Origin: Flavobacterium glaciei
GTDB taxonomy: Bacteria; Bacteroidota; Bacteroidia; Flavobacteriales; Flavobacteriaceae
NCBI RefSeq assembly: GCF_003350545.1
Contig: NZ_QQBA01000017.1
Location: forward strand, 1-50,164
Length of the DNA stretch: 50,164 nucleotides
Reading direction: 5' to 3'
In this document: piece by piece, positions 1-8,288 of the stretch
How positions within the stretch are numbered: position 1 is the stretch's first letter
Layout: every line of letters begins with the position of its first letter
Notes under the pieces: model-generated
Databases searched by the model: none
What the model was told of the DNA's origin: nothing
The model's input: only the letters and a program-made list of their open reading frames with translations
Made by a program: the position numbers and the translations under genes

Positions 1-96
1 CAGCATTAACATTGGTTCAATATATCAACAAATTCATATTTGACAGACCAATCAATAATATCAAAATTCAAATAAACTAATTTCACCCAACGGGTT

Positions 97-804
97 ATGA
101 AAAAAATAATTTTAATTAGTTTTTGTATGGGATATTGCATTTCTATGTTATCTCAAACTTTTGGTGGAACTGACCAAACAATAATACCTATCTATAACAA
201 CTTAAGTAATATTGAAGGAAATAAAAAGTATACCCAAGATTTCTATAAAGACGTTGAAGGTAACCCGTATATTTTTAAAAACTTTGTACTTTCTGAAATT
301 GTAGGTATAAAAACAAAAATGATGCTAAGGTATAATGCTTATGATGATGTTATTGAGGTTCAAAAGGCGCCAAATGAAATTTATACTATTTCAAAAGACC
401 CGCTTTACAATACTTTTCTAATGAACAATAATCAATTTAAACTTAGATTAGTAAACTTGGAGAACAATTCAAGCGAACCGTCCTACTTGTATTTATTTGA
501 ATTACTAAATAAAAATAATTTGAGTTTATTGCGTAGAGATAAAATTGACTTCATAGAAGGACGAATACCACGAACTTCTTTTGAATTAGGCAACAAACCG
601 AAATTTACATCAGTAAAGTACAGTTATTATTTAGAAACAAAAGATAAAAAAATAGTAGCATTCCCAGAGTCAAAAGCAAAGCTACTGCTTATGTATCCAC
701 AACAAGAAAGTGAAATAACAAAGTTTATTAAAGCTAATAGCATTTCATTATCAAGAGAAAAAGATTTAATTACTCTGACAAATTTCCTAAGTACTATTCA
801 ATAA
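97..804 (+). CDS. Hypothetical secreted protein
   Basis: I do not recognise this 235-residue protein. It opens with a lysine-rich start and a hydrophobic stretch (residues about 3-20) that looks like a signal peptide ending near LSQT, so export to the periplasm or surface is likely. The rest is soluble and rich in Asn, Lys and Tyr, with no motif I can name. The repeated Tyr/Phe-rich segments (for example SVKYSYYLETKDKK) suggest beta strands, as in many small Bacteroidota envelope proteins. It stands alone: a hairpin terminator follows 6 nt after the stop and the next gene starts 250 bp on. The ATG was chosen because it gives the signal peptide. Confidence 0.7.
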   Translation: MKKIILISFCMGYCISMLSQTFGGTDQTIIPIYNNLSNIEGNKKYTQDFYKDVEGNPYIFKNFVLSEIVGIKTKMMLRYNAYDDVIEVQKAPNEIYTISKDPLYNTFLMNNNQFKLRLVNLENNSSEPSYLYLFELLNKNNLSLLRRDKIDFIEGRIPRTSFELGNKPKFTSVKYSYYLETKDKKIVAFPESKAKLLLMYPQQESEITKFIKANSISLSREKDLITLTNFLSTIQ

Positions 805-810
805 CAAAAA

Positions 811-838
811 GAGCTTCTCGATTGAGAAGCTTTTTTTT
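811..838 (+). terminator. Rho-independent terminator after the secreted protein
   Basis: The stem GCTTCTC/GAGAAGC, with a GATT loop, is extended by an A-run/T-run and followed by eight T. Almost the same hairpin recurs at 3613-3644. Confidence 0.85.
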
Positions 839-1051
839 GAACTGTACTTAACTATAACTCACTAACGCAACCTCAGCATGCATTGGCAAAAGCACCTCAG
901 CTTTTTAATTTGAAAATCATTTTTACTTTTAGGATTCATTTCAAATTTCCCCTATTTCAAGTTCATTTTCCCCTAATTGAGATTTAATCCGTTTTAAGGC
1001 AATCGCATAGCTACTACTTTAGCAGCATAGAAATCCTTAAAACAACATATC

Positions 1052-1786
1052 ATGAACACAACCGATGCAAAACTGAAATTTTTAACACGTTACTCAACTT
1101 TTTTAACCTTACTAATGCTTTGCTTTTTTTTATTCTCCTTTAACAAACTAAAGGAGATTGAAAATTTTGAAGAAATCAACGTAAAAAGAATCAATATTAT
1201 CGAAAACGATGGCACTCTAAGAATGGTTCTTAGCAATAAGGAATTACAACATTCAGGCAGAATGGATGGCAAAGATTGGGAAAAACGAGAAAGACCATCA
1301 GGACTTATTTTCTTTAACGATCAAGGCGATGAATGTGGTGGACTTATTTATCAAACAAAGCAAACAAAGAACGGTTTGATTTCTGGAATGTCAATTACGA
1401 TGGATCGATACAAGGACGATCAAGTTTTACAATTATCCAATCAAGAGTCCATTATTAATGGCAAAATCATGTCGCAACGTGGCATCAACATCAATGATTA
1501 TCCAGCAGAAAGTAACATTACGACAAGAATGGAACTATTTGCCCAAGCTGAAAAAATTACCGACCCTGAAGCACGCAAAAAAAAGATCAATGAAATATAT
1601 GAGCTACATGGTGAACGCAATCTATTGTTCTTAGGCAAAACCAGAGGAAACTCGCAAGGTTTGTTTTTAAATGACGCTACAGGAAGGCCCAAACTAATGA
1701 TTTATGTAGACGAAAAAGGCAATCCTAAAATACAAACATTCAACACAAAAGGCGAAATAAAAAATGTGATTGCCGAAGATTTGTAA
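1052..1786 (+). CDS. Hypothetical membrane-anchored protein
   Basis: This is a 244-residue protein with one hydrophobic segment at about residues 14-30 and the remainder outside the membrane. The soluble part opens with the strand-like phrase INVKRINIIENDGTLRMVLSN. It ends with similar phrases (RPKLMIYVDEKGNPKIQTFN), which look like repeated short beta hairpins of the type xxGxxRMxIxN. I have seen such proteins annotated only as hypothetical in Bacteroidota, so no function is assigned. It lies 47 bp upstream of a LytS/LytTR two-component pair on the same strand. It could be a signal input for that pair, but a -7-like box lies in the gap, so co-transcription is uncertain. Confidence 0.7.
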   Translation: MNTTDAKLKFLTRYSTFLTLLMLCFFLFSFNKLKEIENFEEINVKRINIIENDGTLRMVLSNKELQHSGRMDGKDWEKRERPSGLIFFNDQGDECGGLIYQTKQTKNGLISGMSITMDRYKDDQVLQLSNQESIINGKIMSQRGININDYPAESNITTRMELFAQAEKITDPEARKKKINEIYELHGERNLLFLGKTRGNSQGLFLNDATGRPKLMIYVDEKGNPKIQTFNTKGEIKNVIAEDL

Positions 1787-1811
1787 ACTGATACTCCTTA
1801 CAAGGTTTTAT

Positions 1812-1819
1812 TATATTTG
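1812..1819 (+). promoter_or_regulatory. Candidate -7 box for the LytS/LytTR pair
   Basis: TATATTTG fits the Bacteroidota -7 consensus TAnnTTTG and lies 15 nt before the kinase start codon. I see no TTG at the usual 17-23 nt upstream, so it is a weak call. Confidence 0.4.
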
Positions 1820-1833
1820 TAAAAACAGCAGGA

Positions 1834-2844
1834 ATGAAAACAAAAAGTAGCCTAAAAAATATTTTCTTCACAATACTAGTGGTAATTGGTGTCAACACTA
1901 CACAGATTTACACGTTGTACCAAACACGTAAGTTTGGTTCCATTAATTTTTTTGCAATCGAAGATCATGTTTTTGGGCTCTTTACTTGTTTGTTGGCCTT
2001 GATTAGCTCCTACTTATCATGGCAAATCATCTCTAAAAAGCAGTTCAAAAATACCCAAAGAATCACACTTTCTTTTGTACTCTCCTTGTTAGTATTTGCT
2101 GTTTTTACCAGTATATTTTTTATTTGTTACCGCTATTTAGTACACGGATTAAGTACCTCAACGTGGCTTTTGATTGGTAATATTGCTTTCGGAATCACTA
2201 CTTATCATTTATACACCTGCGGGTTTACGCTTATTTACCTTTATTTTAATGATTCTAAAAAATTGGAAATCGACATAGCACGATTAGAGCGAGAAAAGGA
2301 AATTTTTAAATCTAAAATGCTACAAAAAAACCTTGAACCGCATTTTCTATTCAACAATTTAAGCGTGCTGTCGAATTTAAGTCATAAAAACCCCGAAGAT
2401 TTAGAAAACTTTATCGACGATTTTTCAGGAGTGTACCGCTATTTTTTAGACCATTACGAACAGGAAATTGTACCACTATCTGAAGAGCTTGAATTTACAA
2501 AACGATACCGTAATCTAATCGAAAAAAGATTCAACAACGCTTATAAAGTTGTTACAAATATCAATGACACAACCGGATTTATATTGCCTTGTACTTTGCA
2601 ATTAGGAATTGAAAATGCCATAAAACACAACAAGGCAAGTGAAGAAAATCCTCTTATTATTGAATTGTACCGAAATGAAAACACGATATTCATAAAAAAC
2701 AAATTGAATACAATACAACAACTAAACAGCTCTAAACTAGGAAACCAATACCTAAAAAAACACTACAAACTCATGTTTAACTTGGATGTCATTTTCACAA
2801 AAACAGAAAATGAGTATTGTGTAGCAATTCCGCTAATTTACTAA
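1834..2844 (+). CDS. LytS-type sensor histidine kinase
   Basis: This is a 336-residue membrane kinase of the His_kinase (PF06580) family. Four hydrophobic segments fall at about residues 8-24, 47-67, 78-100 and 110-137. A short coiled linker (residues 145-165) leads to the phospho-acceptor motif EPHFLFNN, with His170. The ATP-binding half keeps the N-box-like IENAIKHN near residue 267, with the reduced C-terminal part usual for this family. There is no extracellular sensor domain, so the signal is probably sensed in the membrane or through a partner. The stop is 2 bp before the LytTR regulator, which must be its partner. Family knowledge: LytS/LytTR pairs phosphorylate His to Asp and regulate transcription. 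Confidence 0.9.
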   Translation: MKTKSSLKNIFFTILVVIGVNTTQIYTLYQTRKFGSINFFAIEDHVFGLFTCLLALISSYLSWQIISKKQFKNTQRITLSFVLSLLVFAVFTSIFFICYRYLVHGLSTSTWLLIGNIAFGITTYHLYTCGFTLIYLYFNDSKKLEIDIARLEREKEIFKSKMLQKNLEPHFLFNNLSVLSNLSHKNPEDLENFIDDFSGVYRYFLDHYEQEIVPLSEELEFTKRYRNLIEKRFNNAYKVVTNINDTTGFILPCTLQLGIENAIKHNKASEENPLIIELYRNENTIFIKNKLNTIQQLNSSKLGNQYLKKHYKLMFNLDVIFTKTENEYCVAIPLIY

Positions 2845-2846
2845 AT

Positions 2847-3605
2847 ATGAAATGCATAATCATTGAAGATGAAAATCATAATGCTGAAATCATTAGAAAT
2901 CACATTCATAAATTTGACCCAAACATTACTATACTTGCTCAAATTAAAAGCAATGAAGAGTTGCGCAATTGGGCCACAAAAAAGGAAACTGTAGATGTAG
3001 TTTTTTCAGATATCGAGCTATTAGATGGAACGGTTTTTTTATCGTTAAAAGATAATATGATCAGCGCTCCAATTATTTTTACGACAGCCTATAATACTTT
3101 TTATCAGGAAGCTTTTGACACAAATGGTATTGGATATTTACTAAAACCTATTAGTTACAATCGCTTTAACGAAGCCATGCAAAAATTCCTCAACCTAAAA
3201 AAGAAAGAGGAAAATACCATTAACTGGCATGAGATGGCGCTATCACTACTACAACGTGAAGAGAAAAAATACAAAGAGCGAATTATAATTAAAAATAATG
3301 AAGGAATGGCTATGCTGAACACATATGAAATCGCAGCCATAGTAGCAGAATCAGGCAAATGTGTTGCAATTGACACCTCAGGAAAAGAACATGCCTTTAA
3401 GGATACTTTAAGCGAATTGATACAAGAACTCAATCCAAAAGTATTTTTTCAAATCAACCGTGGCGAGATTATTAATATCAATTGTATTTTAAAAATTGAA
3501 AATTACTTTAATGACCGTTTATCAATTCAGTTAAAAAACTATAAAAAACGTTTCATTACAAGCACCTCATCAACAGCTGAATTCAGACGCTGGATCAATC
3601 AATAA
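2847..3605 (+). CDS. LytTR family response regulator
   Basis: The 252-residue protein has a receiver domain (residues about 1-120) followed by a LytTR DNA-binding domain (about 145-250). Receiver landmarks are the acidic pair Glu7/Asp8, the phospho-acceptor Asp55 in VVFSDIEL, the Thr in FTTAY and the Lys in LLKPIS. The LytTR part carries FFQINRGEIININCI, the usual 'hRS..iN...i' signature. I start it at the ATG 2 bp after the kinase stop, because upstream residues would precede the conserved IIIEDE strand. It forms an operon with the LytS kinase and is distinct from the two LytTR regulators of the NO/exopolysaccharide locus. Confidence 0.9.
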   Translation: MKCIIIEDENHNAEIIRNHIHKFDPNITILAQIKSNEELRNWATKKETVDVVFSDIELLDGTVFLSLKDNMISAPIIFTTAYNTFYQEAFDTNGIGYLLKPISYNRFNEAMQKFLNLKKKEENTINWHEMALSLLQREEKKYKERIIIKNNEGMAMLNTYEIAAIVAESGKCVAIDTSGKEHAFKDTLSELIQELNPKVFFQINRGEIININCILKIENYFNDRLSIQLKNYKKRFITSTSSTAEFRRWINQ

Positions 3606-3612
3606 ATTCCCC

Positions 3613-3644
3613 AAAAAAAGCTTCTCGATTTGAGAAGCTTTTTT
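3613..3644 (+). terminator. Terminator of the LytS/LytTR operon
   Basis: The stem AAGCTTCTC/GAGAAGCTT has a GATTT loop, with A-run and T-run flanks. It can work in both directions. Confidence 0.85.
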
Positions 3645-3679
3645 ATTGGTTTGTATAAAGTAAAATCAAAAAGCATAAA

Positions 3680-3707
3680 AAAAGCCCAAACTTTCGTTTG
3701 GGCTTTT
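3680..3707 (-). terminator. Terminator of tRNA-Leu
   Basis: The perfect 12-bp stem AAAAGCCCAAAC/GTTTGGGCTTTT has a 4-nt loop. On the minus strand it is followed by a T-run (the A-run from 3675). It starts 3 nt past the tRNA 3' end. Confidence 0.85.
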
Positions 3708-3709
3708 CG

Positions 3710-3791
3710 TGCGGATAATAGGACTCGAACCTACACGCCTTGCGGCACCAGATCCTAAGTCTGGCATGTCTACCAATTTCACCATATCCGC
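3710..3791 (-). tRNA. tRNA-Leu (anticodon UAG)
   Basis: The 82-nt class II tRNA reads on the minus strand. The acceptor stem is GCGGATA/TATCCGC with discriminator A. The anticodon stem is CCAGA/TCTGG with loop CTTAGGA, giving anticodon UAG (plus-strand 3755-3757). The long variable arm has the stem GCC/GGC, and the T arm carries TTCGAGT. The long variable arm and the anticodon both indicate leucine. CCA is not encoded. A promoter lies upstream and a terminator directly downstream, so it is a single-gene unit. Confidence 0.97.
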
Positions 3792-3806
3792 GGTTTATTG
3801 TGGGTG

Positions 3807-3836
3807 CAAAGATACACTTAACTTCCAATTTTCAAA
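3807..3836 (-). promoter_or_regulatory. Promoter of tRNA-Leu
   Basis: On the minus strand there is TTTG (complement of 3833-3836), 18 nt, then TATCTTTG (complement of 3807-3814). This is a good match to the Bacteroidota TTTG-N19-TAnnTTTG promoter. The tRNA 5' end is 15 nt downstream of the -7 box. Confidence 0.75.
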
Positions 3837-3871
3837 ACAATTTTGATAAAAAATAATCATACTCTTTTTTG

Positions 3872-3879
3872 TACTTTTG
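3872..3879 (+). promoter_or_regulatory. -7 box for the M20 dipeptidase
   Basis: TACTTTTG fits TAnnTTTG and lies 22 nt before the start codon. The nearest TTTG (3842-3845) is 26 nt upstream, longer than usual. It forms the right half of a small palindrome, CAAAACAATTTTG, whose left half is the -33 region of the divergent tRNA promoter. Confidence 0.5.
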
Positions 3880-3901
3880 AAATATAAACAAAATTCAAAT
3901 A

Positions 3902-5290
3902 ATGGAAAATATTAAAGCATACGTTCAAGAACACAAAGACCGCTTTATCAACGAGTTAATCGAATTATTGAAAATCCCATCCGTAAGTGCTGACACCGCA
4001 TACTCTCACGATGTTTTTGAAACAGCGGATGCCGTAAAAGCCAGTTTAGAAAAAGCAGGCTGTGATTTTGTTGAAATTTGTGATACTCCAGGCTACCCAA
4101 TCGTATATGGCGAAAAAATCATTGACCCAAATTTACCTACTGTTTTAGTATACGGTCATTATGATGTGCAACCACCCGACCCAATGGAGCTATGGACTTC
4201 TCCACCCTTTGAACCCGTAATCAAGAAAACCGAAATCCATCCCGAAGGCGCCATTTTTGCCCGAGGATCTTGTGATGACAAAGGCCAAATGTACATGCAC
4301 GTAAAAGCATTAGAATATATGGTTCAATCCAATACGTTACCCTGTAATGTCAAGTTCATGATTGAAGGCGAAGAGGAAATTGGATCCAAAAGTTTGAGTT
4401 GGTTCGTAGAACGCAATCAGGAAAAACTTAAGAATGATGTGATTTTAATTTCAGATACGGGAATGATTTCTAATCAGCAGCCGTCAATCACAACAGGTTT
4501 ACGTGGCTTAAGTTATGTAGAAGTAGAAGTTACAGGTCCTAATCGCGACTTGCATTCTGGATTGTACGGAGGTGCTGTTGCTAATCCTATCAATGTGTTG
4601 TCTAAAATGATTGCTTCGCTTCATGATGAAAACAACCACATTACCATTCCTGGTTTCTATGACAATGTTGAAGAATTATCCCTGGAAGAAAGAGCTGAAA
4701 TGGCCAAAGCGCCTTTTAGCTTAGAAAAATACAAAAATGCCTTGCAACTTAACGATGTGTACGGCGAAAAAGGCTATGTAACCAACGAAAGAAACTCCAT
4801 CCGTCCTACGCTAGATGTAAACGGAATTTGGGGCGGCTACACCGGCGAAGGAGCCAAAACGGTAATTGCCAGTAAAGCTTACGCCAAAATTTCCATGCGT
4901 TTGGTACCTAATCAAGACTGGGAACAAATCACGGAATTATTCACCAAACATTTCAACAGCATTGCTCCTGCAGGCGTAACCGTTTTGGTAAAACCGCATC
5001 ACGGCGGGCAAGGCTACGTAACCCCTATAGACAGCATTGGCTACAAAGCCGCAAACATGGCGTACACGGAAACCTTTGGCGTTCCTGCAATTCCGGTGCG
5101 TTCCGGAGGAAGTATTCCTATCGTTGCCTTATTCGAAAAAGAACTGAAAAGCAAGACTATCCTAATGGGATTTGGTTTGGACAGCGATGCCATTCACTCG
5201 CCAAACGAACACTTCGGTATTTTCAACTACCTAAAAGGAATCGAAACTATTCCGTTGTTTTACAAATATTTCGTGGAGTTGTCTAAATAA
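3902..5290 (+). CDS. M20 family dipeptidase
   Basis: A 462-residue metallopeptidase of the M20 family (PepV/CPG2/carnosinase-like), expected to hydrolyse dipeptides in the cytoplasm using two zinc ions. The zinc and catalytic residues are in place: GHYDVQ (His86, Asp88), RGSCDDKGQ (bridging Asp125), EGEEEIGS (catalytic Glu157 and ligand Glu158), an Asp in ISDTGM, and a His near the C terminus in SPNEHF. The dimerisation lid carries RDLHSGLYGG. Length matches the 450-480 residue dipeptidase subgroup, and no signal peptide is seen. It is a single gene with its own -7 box and a strong terminator. Confidence 0.92.
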   Translation: MENIKAYVQEHKDRFINELIELLKIPSVSADTAYSHDVFETADAVKASLEKAGCDFVEICDTPGYPIVYGEKIIDPNLPTVLVYGHYDVQPPDPMELWTSPPFEPVIKKTEIHPEGAIFARGSCDDKGQMYMHVKALEYMVQSNTLPCNVKFMIEGEEEIGSKSLSWFVERNQEKLKNDVILISDTGMISNQQPSITTGLRGLSYVEVEVTGPNRDLHSGLYGGAVANPINVLSKMIASLHDENNHITIPGFYDNVEELSLEERAEMAKAPFSLEKYKNALQLNDVYGEKGYVTNERNSIRPTLDVNGIWGGYTGEGAKTVIASKAYAKISMRLVPNQDWEQITELFTKHFNSIAPAGVTVLVKPHHGGQGYVTPIDSIGYKAANMAYTETFGVPAIPVRSGGSIPIVALFEKELKSKTILMGFGLDSDAIHSPNEHFGIFNYLKGIETIPLFYKYFVELSK

Positions 5291-5311
5291 ATTCCTTTCA
5301 TCAAACACTAT

Positions 5312-5341
5312 ATCCGCTCTCCACAGGGCGGATTTTTTTTT
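5312..5341 (+). terminator. Terminator of the dipeptidase gene
   Basis: A 9-bp stem, ATCCGCTCT/AGGGCGGAT (one G-T pair), with loop CCAC is followed by nine T. Confidence 0.85.
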
Positions 5342-5477
5342 GGGCGTTTCCTCGTTGCATAAAATCCTTCTTAAACAACACAATTCGTCAAGCAACAAGG
5401 TCAGGCTGTGCGTTCTCAATCTTTTTAGCCACCAAAAAAAGGCACCTAAAAAGGATTTCCACTTCCATCCTTAACGC
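5342..5477 (-). repeat. Structured dispersed element, copy A
   Basis: Read on the minus strand, this 136-bp segment runs from GCGTTAAGGATGG to GAAACGCCC and matches the 10052-10169 element in order and in its conserved phrases (GGATGG, AAATCCTTT, AAAGATTG, ACAGCC, GACC, CGCCC). It folds into an outer stem GCGTT/AACGC, an arm CTTTTTAG/CTAAAAAG and an arm CCTTGTTGC/GCAACGAGG. All three stems are conserved in the other copy with different bases. It starts directly after the dipeptidase terminator. I see no coding sequence in it. It may be a non-coding RNA or a palindromic mobile repeat. Confidence 0.7.
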
Positions 5478-5512
5478 AAACCCTCGGTGATTTTCTAAAG
5501 CATCCTATCAAG

Positions 5513-5748
5513 AAAATCTGCGAATTTGCGGTAATTTTTCATACCGTCAATCCAGGAAAAAATTTGCGAATCTGCGGTGCTCACTTTTACACCATCAATC
5601 CAGCAAAACAAACCCATGAAAAATTTGCGAATCTGCGGTGGTCACTTTTACACCAGCAATCCAGCAAAACAATCCATGAAAAATCTGCGAATCTGCGGTA
5701 AATTTTTTATACCACAACCAATCCAATAAAAAATCTGTGAATCTGTGG
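5513..5748. repeat. Degenerate tandem repeat, about five units
   Basis: A phrase close to AATCTGCGAATCTGCGGT occurs five times (5513, 5557, 5619, 5679 and 5729), with spacers of about 30-40 nt that are themselves similar (TTTTTACACC..CAATCCAGCAAAAC). The period varies between about 46 and 62 bp. The whole 5342-5823 interval holds only this array and the structured element; I see no gene in it. Confidence 0.8.
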
Positions 5749-5823
5749 CAAACCTTCCACCGCCAACTACATCAACTCATTACCAGTAAATTAACTAACC
5801 AATAATTATTTTTTCTCTAAAAC

Positions 5824-5855
5824 TTGTTTGTTTCATTTTTTATTCTACATTTGTA
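5824..5855 (+). promoter_or_regulatory. Promoter with overlapping BlaI-type operator
   Basis: TTG (5824-5826), 19 nt, then TACATTTG (5846-5853) is a good Bacteroidota promoter. The -7 box lies inside TCTACATTTGTAGA (5844-5857), an inverted repeat whose core TACA-TT-TGTA is the known BlaI/MecI operator form (TACAnnTGTA). A further half-site TGTAGA is at 5872-5877, just before the first start codon. The repressor is encoded by the second gene of the operon, so autoregulation is expected. Confidence 0.75.
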
Positions 5856-5878
5856 GAGCAATTTTTTAATCTGTAGAA

Positions 5879-6304
5879 ATGAAAACGCAAAATCAGTACA
5901 CAATAATCATCATTCTTTTGTGTATAAGTCTCACTAGCTGTAAAATTAATCAAACCAAAAACGGATTAAAAACAGGTAAATGGATACAAACAGAAAAATT
6001 CATGAACATCGAATCCAGCGCAACAGGAAGATACAAAAAAGGAGATAAAACAGGAACTTGGAAAGAGTTCGTTAGTGATAGATTAACTTCTAAAGAAAAG
6101 TACAAAAAAAACAGTTGCCACATTATCAAATATCACAATACAGGCAAAATCCAACAAATAGGAGTTTCCAATAAAGCCATTATAAATTCAAAAACTGAAT
6201 GGCTACCCACAGGAAAATGGATATTTTATGACTCCGAAGGCGTTTTACTAGGAACCAAAATCTACGAAAAAGGAATACCCATTGAAGAAATGTACACCAA
6301 ATAA
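5879..6304 (+). CDS. MORN-like lipoprotein
   Basis: A 141-residue lipoprotein with a hydrophobic leader and the lipobox LTSC (Cys21), so it is probably anchored in the outer or inner membrane. The body has short GxW-type repeats (LKTGKWIQ, KKGDKTGTWKEF, LPTGKWIFYDSEG) of the kind called MORN-repeat variants in Bacteroidota. It is the first gene of the BlaI/M56 operon and its start codon lies just after the second BlaI half-site. It replaces the beta-lactamase one would expect in a bla operon and may be the actual output of the system. Its function is unknown. Confidence 0.75.
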   Translation: MKTQNQYTIIIILLCISLTSCKINQTKNGLKTGKWIQTEKFMNIESSATGRYKKGDKTGTWKEFVSDRLTSKEKYKKNSCHIIKYHNTGKIQQIGVSNKAIINSKTEWLPTGKWIFYDSEGVLLGTKIYEKGIPIEEMYTK

Positions 6305-6313
6305 AAAAATAAC

Positions 6314-6688
6314 ATGCAACAACTAACGAACGCCGAAGAACAAGTAATGGAACACCTTTGGAAACTCGAGAAAGCCTTCATGAAAGACTTGCTTGAAGCC
6401 TACCCAAAACCAAAACCTGCAACCACAACCATTGCTACTTTATTGAAAAGAATGATTGATAAACAATTTGTAGCATACACTGAATTTGGGAACTCTCGGG
6501 AATATTATCCTTTGGTCAAGAAAACCGATTATTTCTCGAAACACGTCAACGGATTGATTAGTAATTTCTTCAACAATTCGGCATCACAATTTGCCTCTTT
6601 CTTTACCACAGAAACTAATTTGTCTCAAACGGAACTGGAAGATCTCAAGAAAATAATAGACAGTGAAATTCTAAAAAAGAAAAAATGA
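6314..6688 (+). CDS. BlaI/MecI/CopY family repressor
   Basis: A 124-residue winged-helix repressor of the usual BlaI length. The N-terminal domain carries LTNAEEQVMEHLW and the recognition region TTTIATLLKRMIDKQFV. The C-terminal dimerisation helices end LSQTELEDLKKIID, close to staphylococcal MecI and BlaI. By alignment, the BlaR1 cleavage point (Asn-Phe in Staphylococcus) corresponds to Phe96-Phe97 here. It follows the lipoprotein by 9 bp and overlaps the M56 gene by 4 bp (ATGA), so repressor and protease are translationally coupled. Confidence 0.92.
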   Translation: MQQLTNAEEQVMEHLWKLEKAFMKDLLEAYPKPKPATTTIATLLKRMIDKQFVAYTEFGNSREYYPLVKKTDYFSKHVNGLISNFFNNSASQFASFFTTETNLSQTELEDLKKIIDSEILKKKK

Positions 6689-8277
6689 GCGACTTTCTAA
6701 TCAAATCGACAATTACTTTATTGGTGCTATTGGCGGTGTATTATTTGTTTTTGGAAAAAGAAAAAATACACGTTTTCAATAGGTTTTACTTGTTGTTAAG
6801 CCTTGTTTTTTCAATGGTAATTCCATTTATAACTATTGAAGTGATTCAAGAAATAGCAAAACCTAGACTCAATCCAGGAAATATCCAGATACTGCAAGGA
6901 AGCGCTGTAATACTGGAGGAAACTAACTATCTGGCAATAGGATTATGGAGTTTGTACGCTGTAGTAACACTCGTTTTGGCGGTACGTTTTATCAGCAATA
7001 TCATTAAGATTTCGTCTAAAATGAAATCGAATACACCAATTGAATATAAGAATGCCAAATTGATTTTGGTTCCCGAAAAAACGTTGCCACACACTTTCCT
7101 GAATACGATTTTCATTAACGAAACGGAATACAACAACCGTCAAATTGAAGCTGAATTGTACACACACGAGCTCACGCATGTAACCCAAAAACACACTTTG
7201 GATATTTTATTCATCGAATTATTGAAAACCGTTTTTTGGTTCAACCCTATTTTTATTTTTTACAAAAAAGCCATACAACTCAACCACGAATTTCTTGCTG
7301 ATGAGAAAGTAGTGACCTCTTATAACAATGTTCCGTTCTACCAATCTTTATTACTATCGAAAGCTAACGAGAACCAAACTTTTTACTTGGCCAGTAATTT
7401 GAATTATTTAATAACTAAAAAACGATTACTTATGATGACAAAAACCACATCAAAAAACATTTCAATACTGAAGAAAATGGCAATTGCTCCAGTACTTGCA
7501 ATACTATTATTTTCTTTATGTACAGAAACGGTTGCACGAGAAAAGAACACTACTATCGTACAACAGCAACCTATTTTAAATAAGAAAATTGCAACAGCCA
7601 AAAGTGAATTGCAACAAATTGAAAAGTCAGAAAACCAAATTGACACTATAAAAAGAAAAAAACTAGAGGTAGTAAAAATTAAGAACGAGGAGTATACCAA
7701 AATTGGTAGTCTTTATTTTAATGACAAAGGATCTGTAGACATTAACGGTAACCCTGCCGCTAACGGCTATATTAACATCAACAATGATGTTCATTTTTAT
7801 GTGACCCAAGGCAATGAAAGAGAATACTACGACAGATATGGATATAGAGTAAACAGCCAAGGTGAAAAATTAAATAATGAGACAATTACTGTTTTAGAAA
7901 AAGGCTATCAGGCAGAGGCTTCAAAATTGACTGCCAGCGATGAACTGGGAGACGTTTATAATACTGCAGGTATAACTACAAAACCTGATTTTCCGGGAGG
8001 AATTGAGGAATTTTACAAATTTGTGGGAACCAATTTTAATATTCCATTAGATGCTGAAAAAAATAATGCTAAAGGAAAAGTCTACGCTACATTTATCGTT
8101 GAACTTGATGGCAGACTGACTAATATCAAAATCATAAGAGATATTGGATACGGAACTGGTACAGAGGTGGTCCGTGTTTTAGGTTTATGTCCTAATTGGA
8201 TTCCCGGAAAACTGAACGGCGTCCCTGTGAGAGTAATGTATAGTTTACCAATAACTATTCAATCTGGAAAGGCGTAA
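6685..8277 (+). CDS. BlaR1-like M56 membrane peptidase with TonB C-terminal domain
   Basis: A 530-residue membrane protein. Transmembrane segments lie at about residues 6-22, 33-52, 85-102 and 262-279. The zinc-protease motif HELTH is at 161-165, with a candidate third ligand in HEFLADE (201-207), which places it in family M56 (BlaR1/MecR1). In place of the penicillin-binding sensor it has a periplasmic part ending in a TonB-C domain (about 425-527, from KPDFPGGIEEFYKFVG to VPVRVMYSLPITI). This architecture is common in Bacteroidota. By analogy with BlaR1 it should cleave the upstream repressor after sensing an envelope signal; the ligand is unknown and a beta-lactam is not implied. Confidence 0.88.
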   Translation: MSDFLIKSTITLLVLLAVYYLFLEKEKIHVFNRFYLLLSLVFSMVIPFITIEVIQEIAKPRLNPGNIQILQGSAVILEETNYLAIGLWSLYAVVTLVLAVRFISNIIKISSKMKSNTPIEYKNAKLILVPEKTLPHTFLNTIFINETEYNNRQIEAELYTHELTHVTQKHTLDILFIELLKTVFWFNPIFIFYKKAIQLNHEFLADEKVVTSYNNVPFYQSLLLSKANENQTFYLASNLNYLITKKRLLMMTKTTSKNISILKKMAIAPVLAILLFSLCTETVAREKNTTIVQQQPILNKKIATAKSELQQIEKSENQIDTIKRKKLEVVKIKNEEYTKIGSLYFNDKGSVDINGNPAANGYININNDVHFYVTQGNEREYYDRYGYRVNSQGEKLNNETITVLEKGYQAEASKLTASDELGDVYNTAGITTKPDFPGGIEEFYKFVGTNFNIPLDAEKNNAKGKVYATFIVELDGRLTNIKIIRDIGYGTGTEVVRVLGLCPNWIPGKLNGVPVRVMYSLPITIQSGKA

Positions 8278-8288
8278 TAAAAAACAAA

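Noticed and set aside
3643..3828. 61-codon minus-strand frame
   Set aside because: It runs through the tRNA-Leu gene and its terminator.
5513..5748. CRISPR-like array
   Set aside because: Units are degenerate, spacers resemble one another, spacing varies and no cas genes are near.
6685..8277. Beta-lactam resistance locus
   Set aside because: The penicillin-binding sensor domain of BlaR1 and any beta-lactamase gene are absent.
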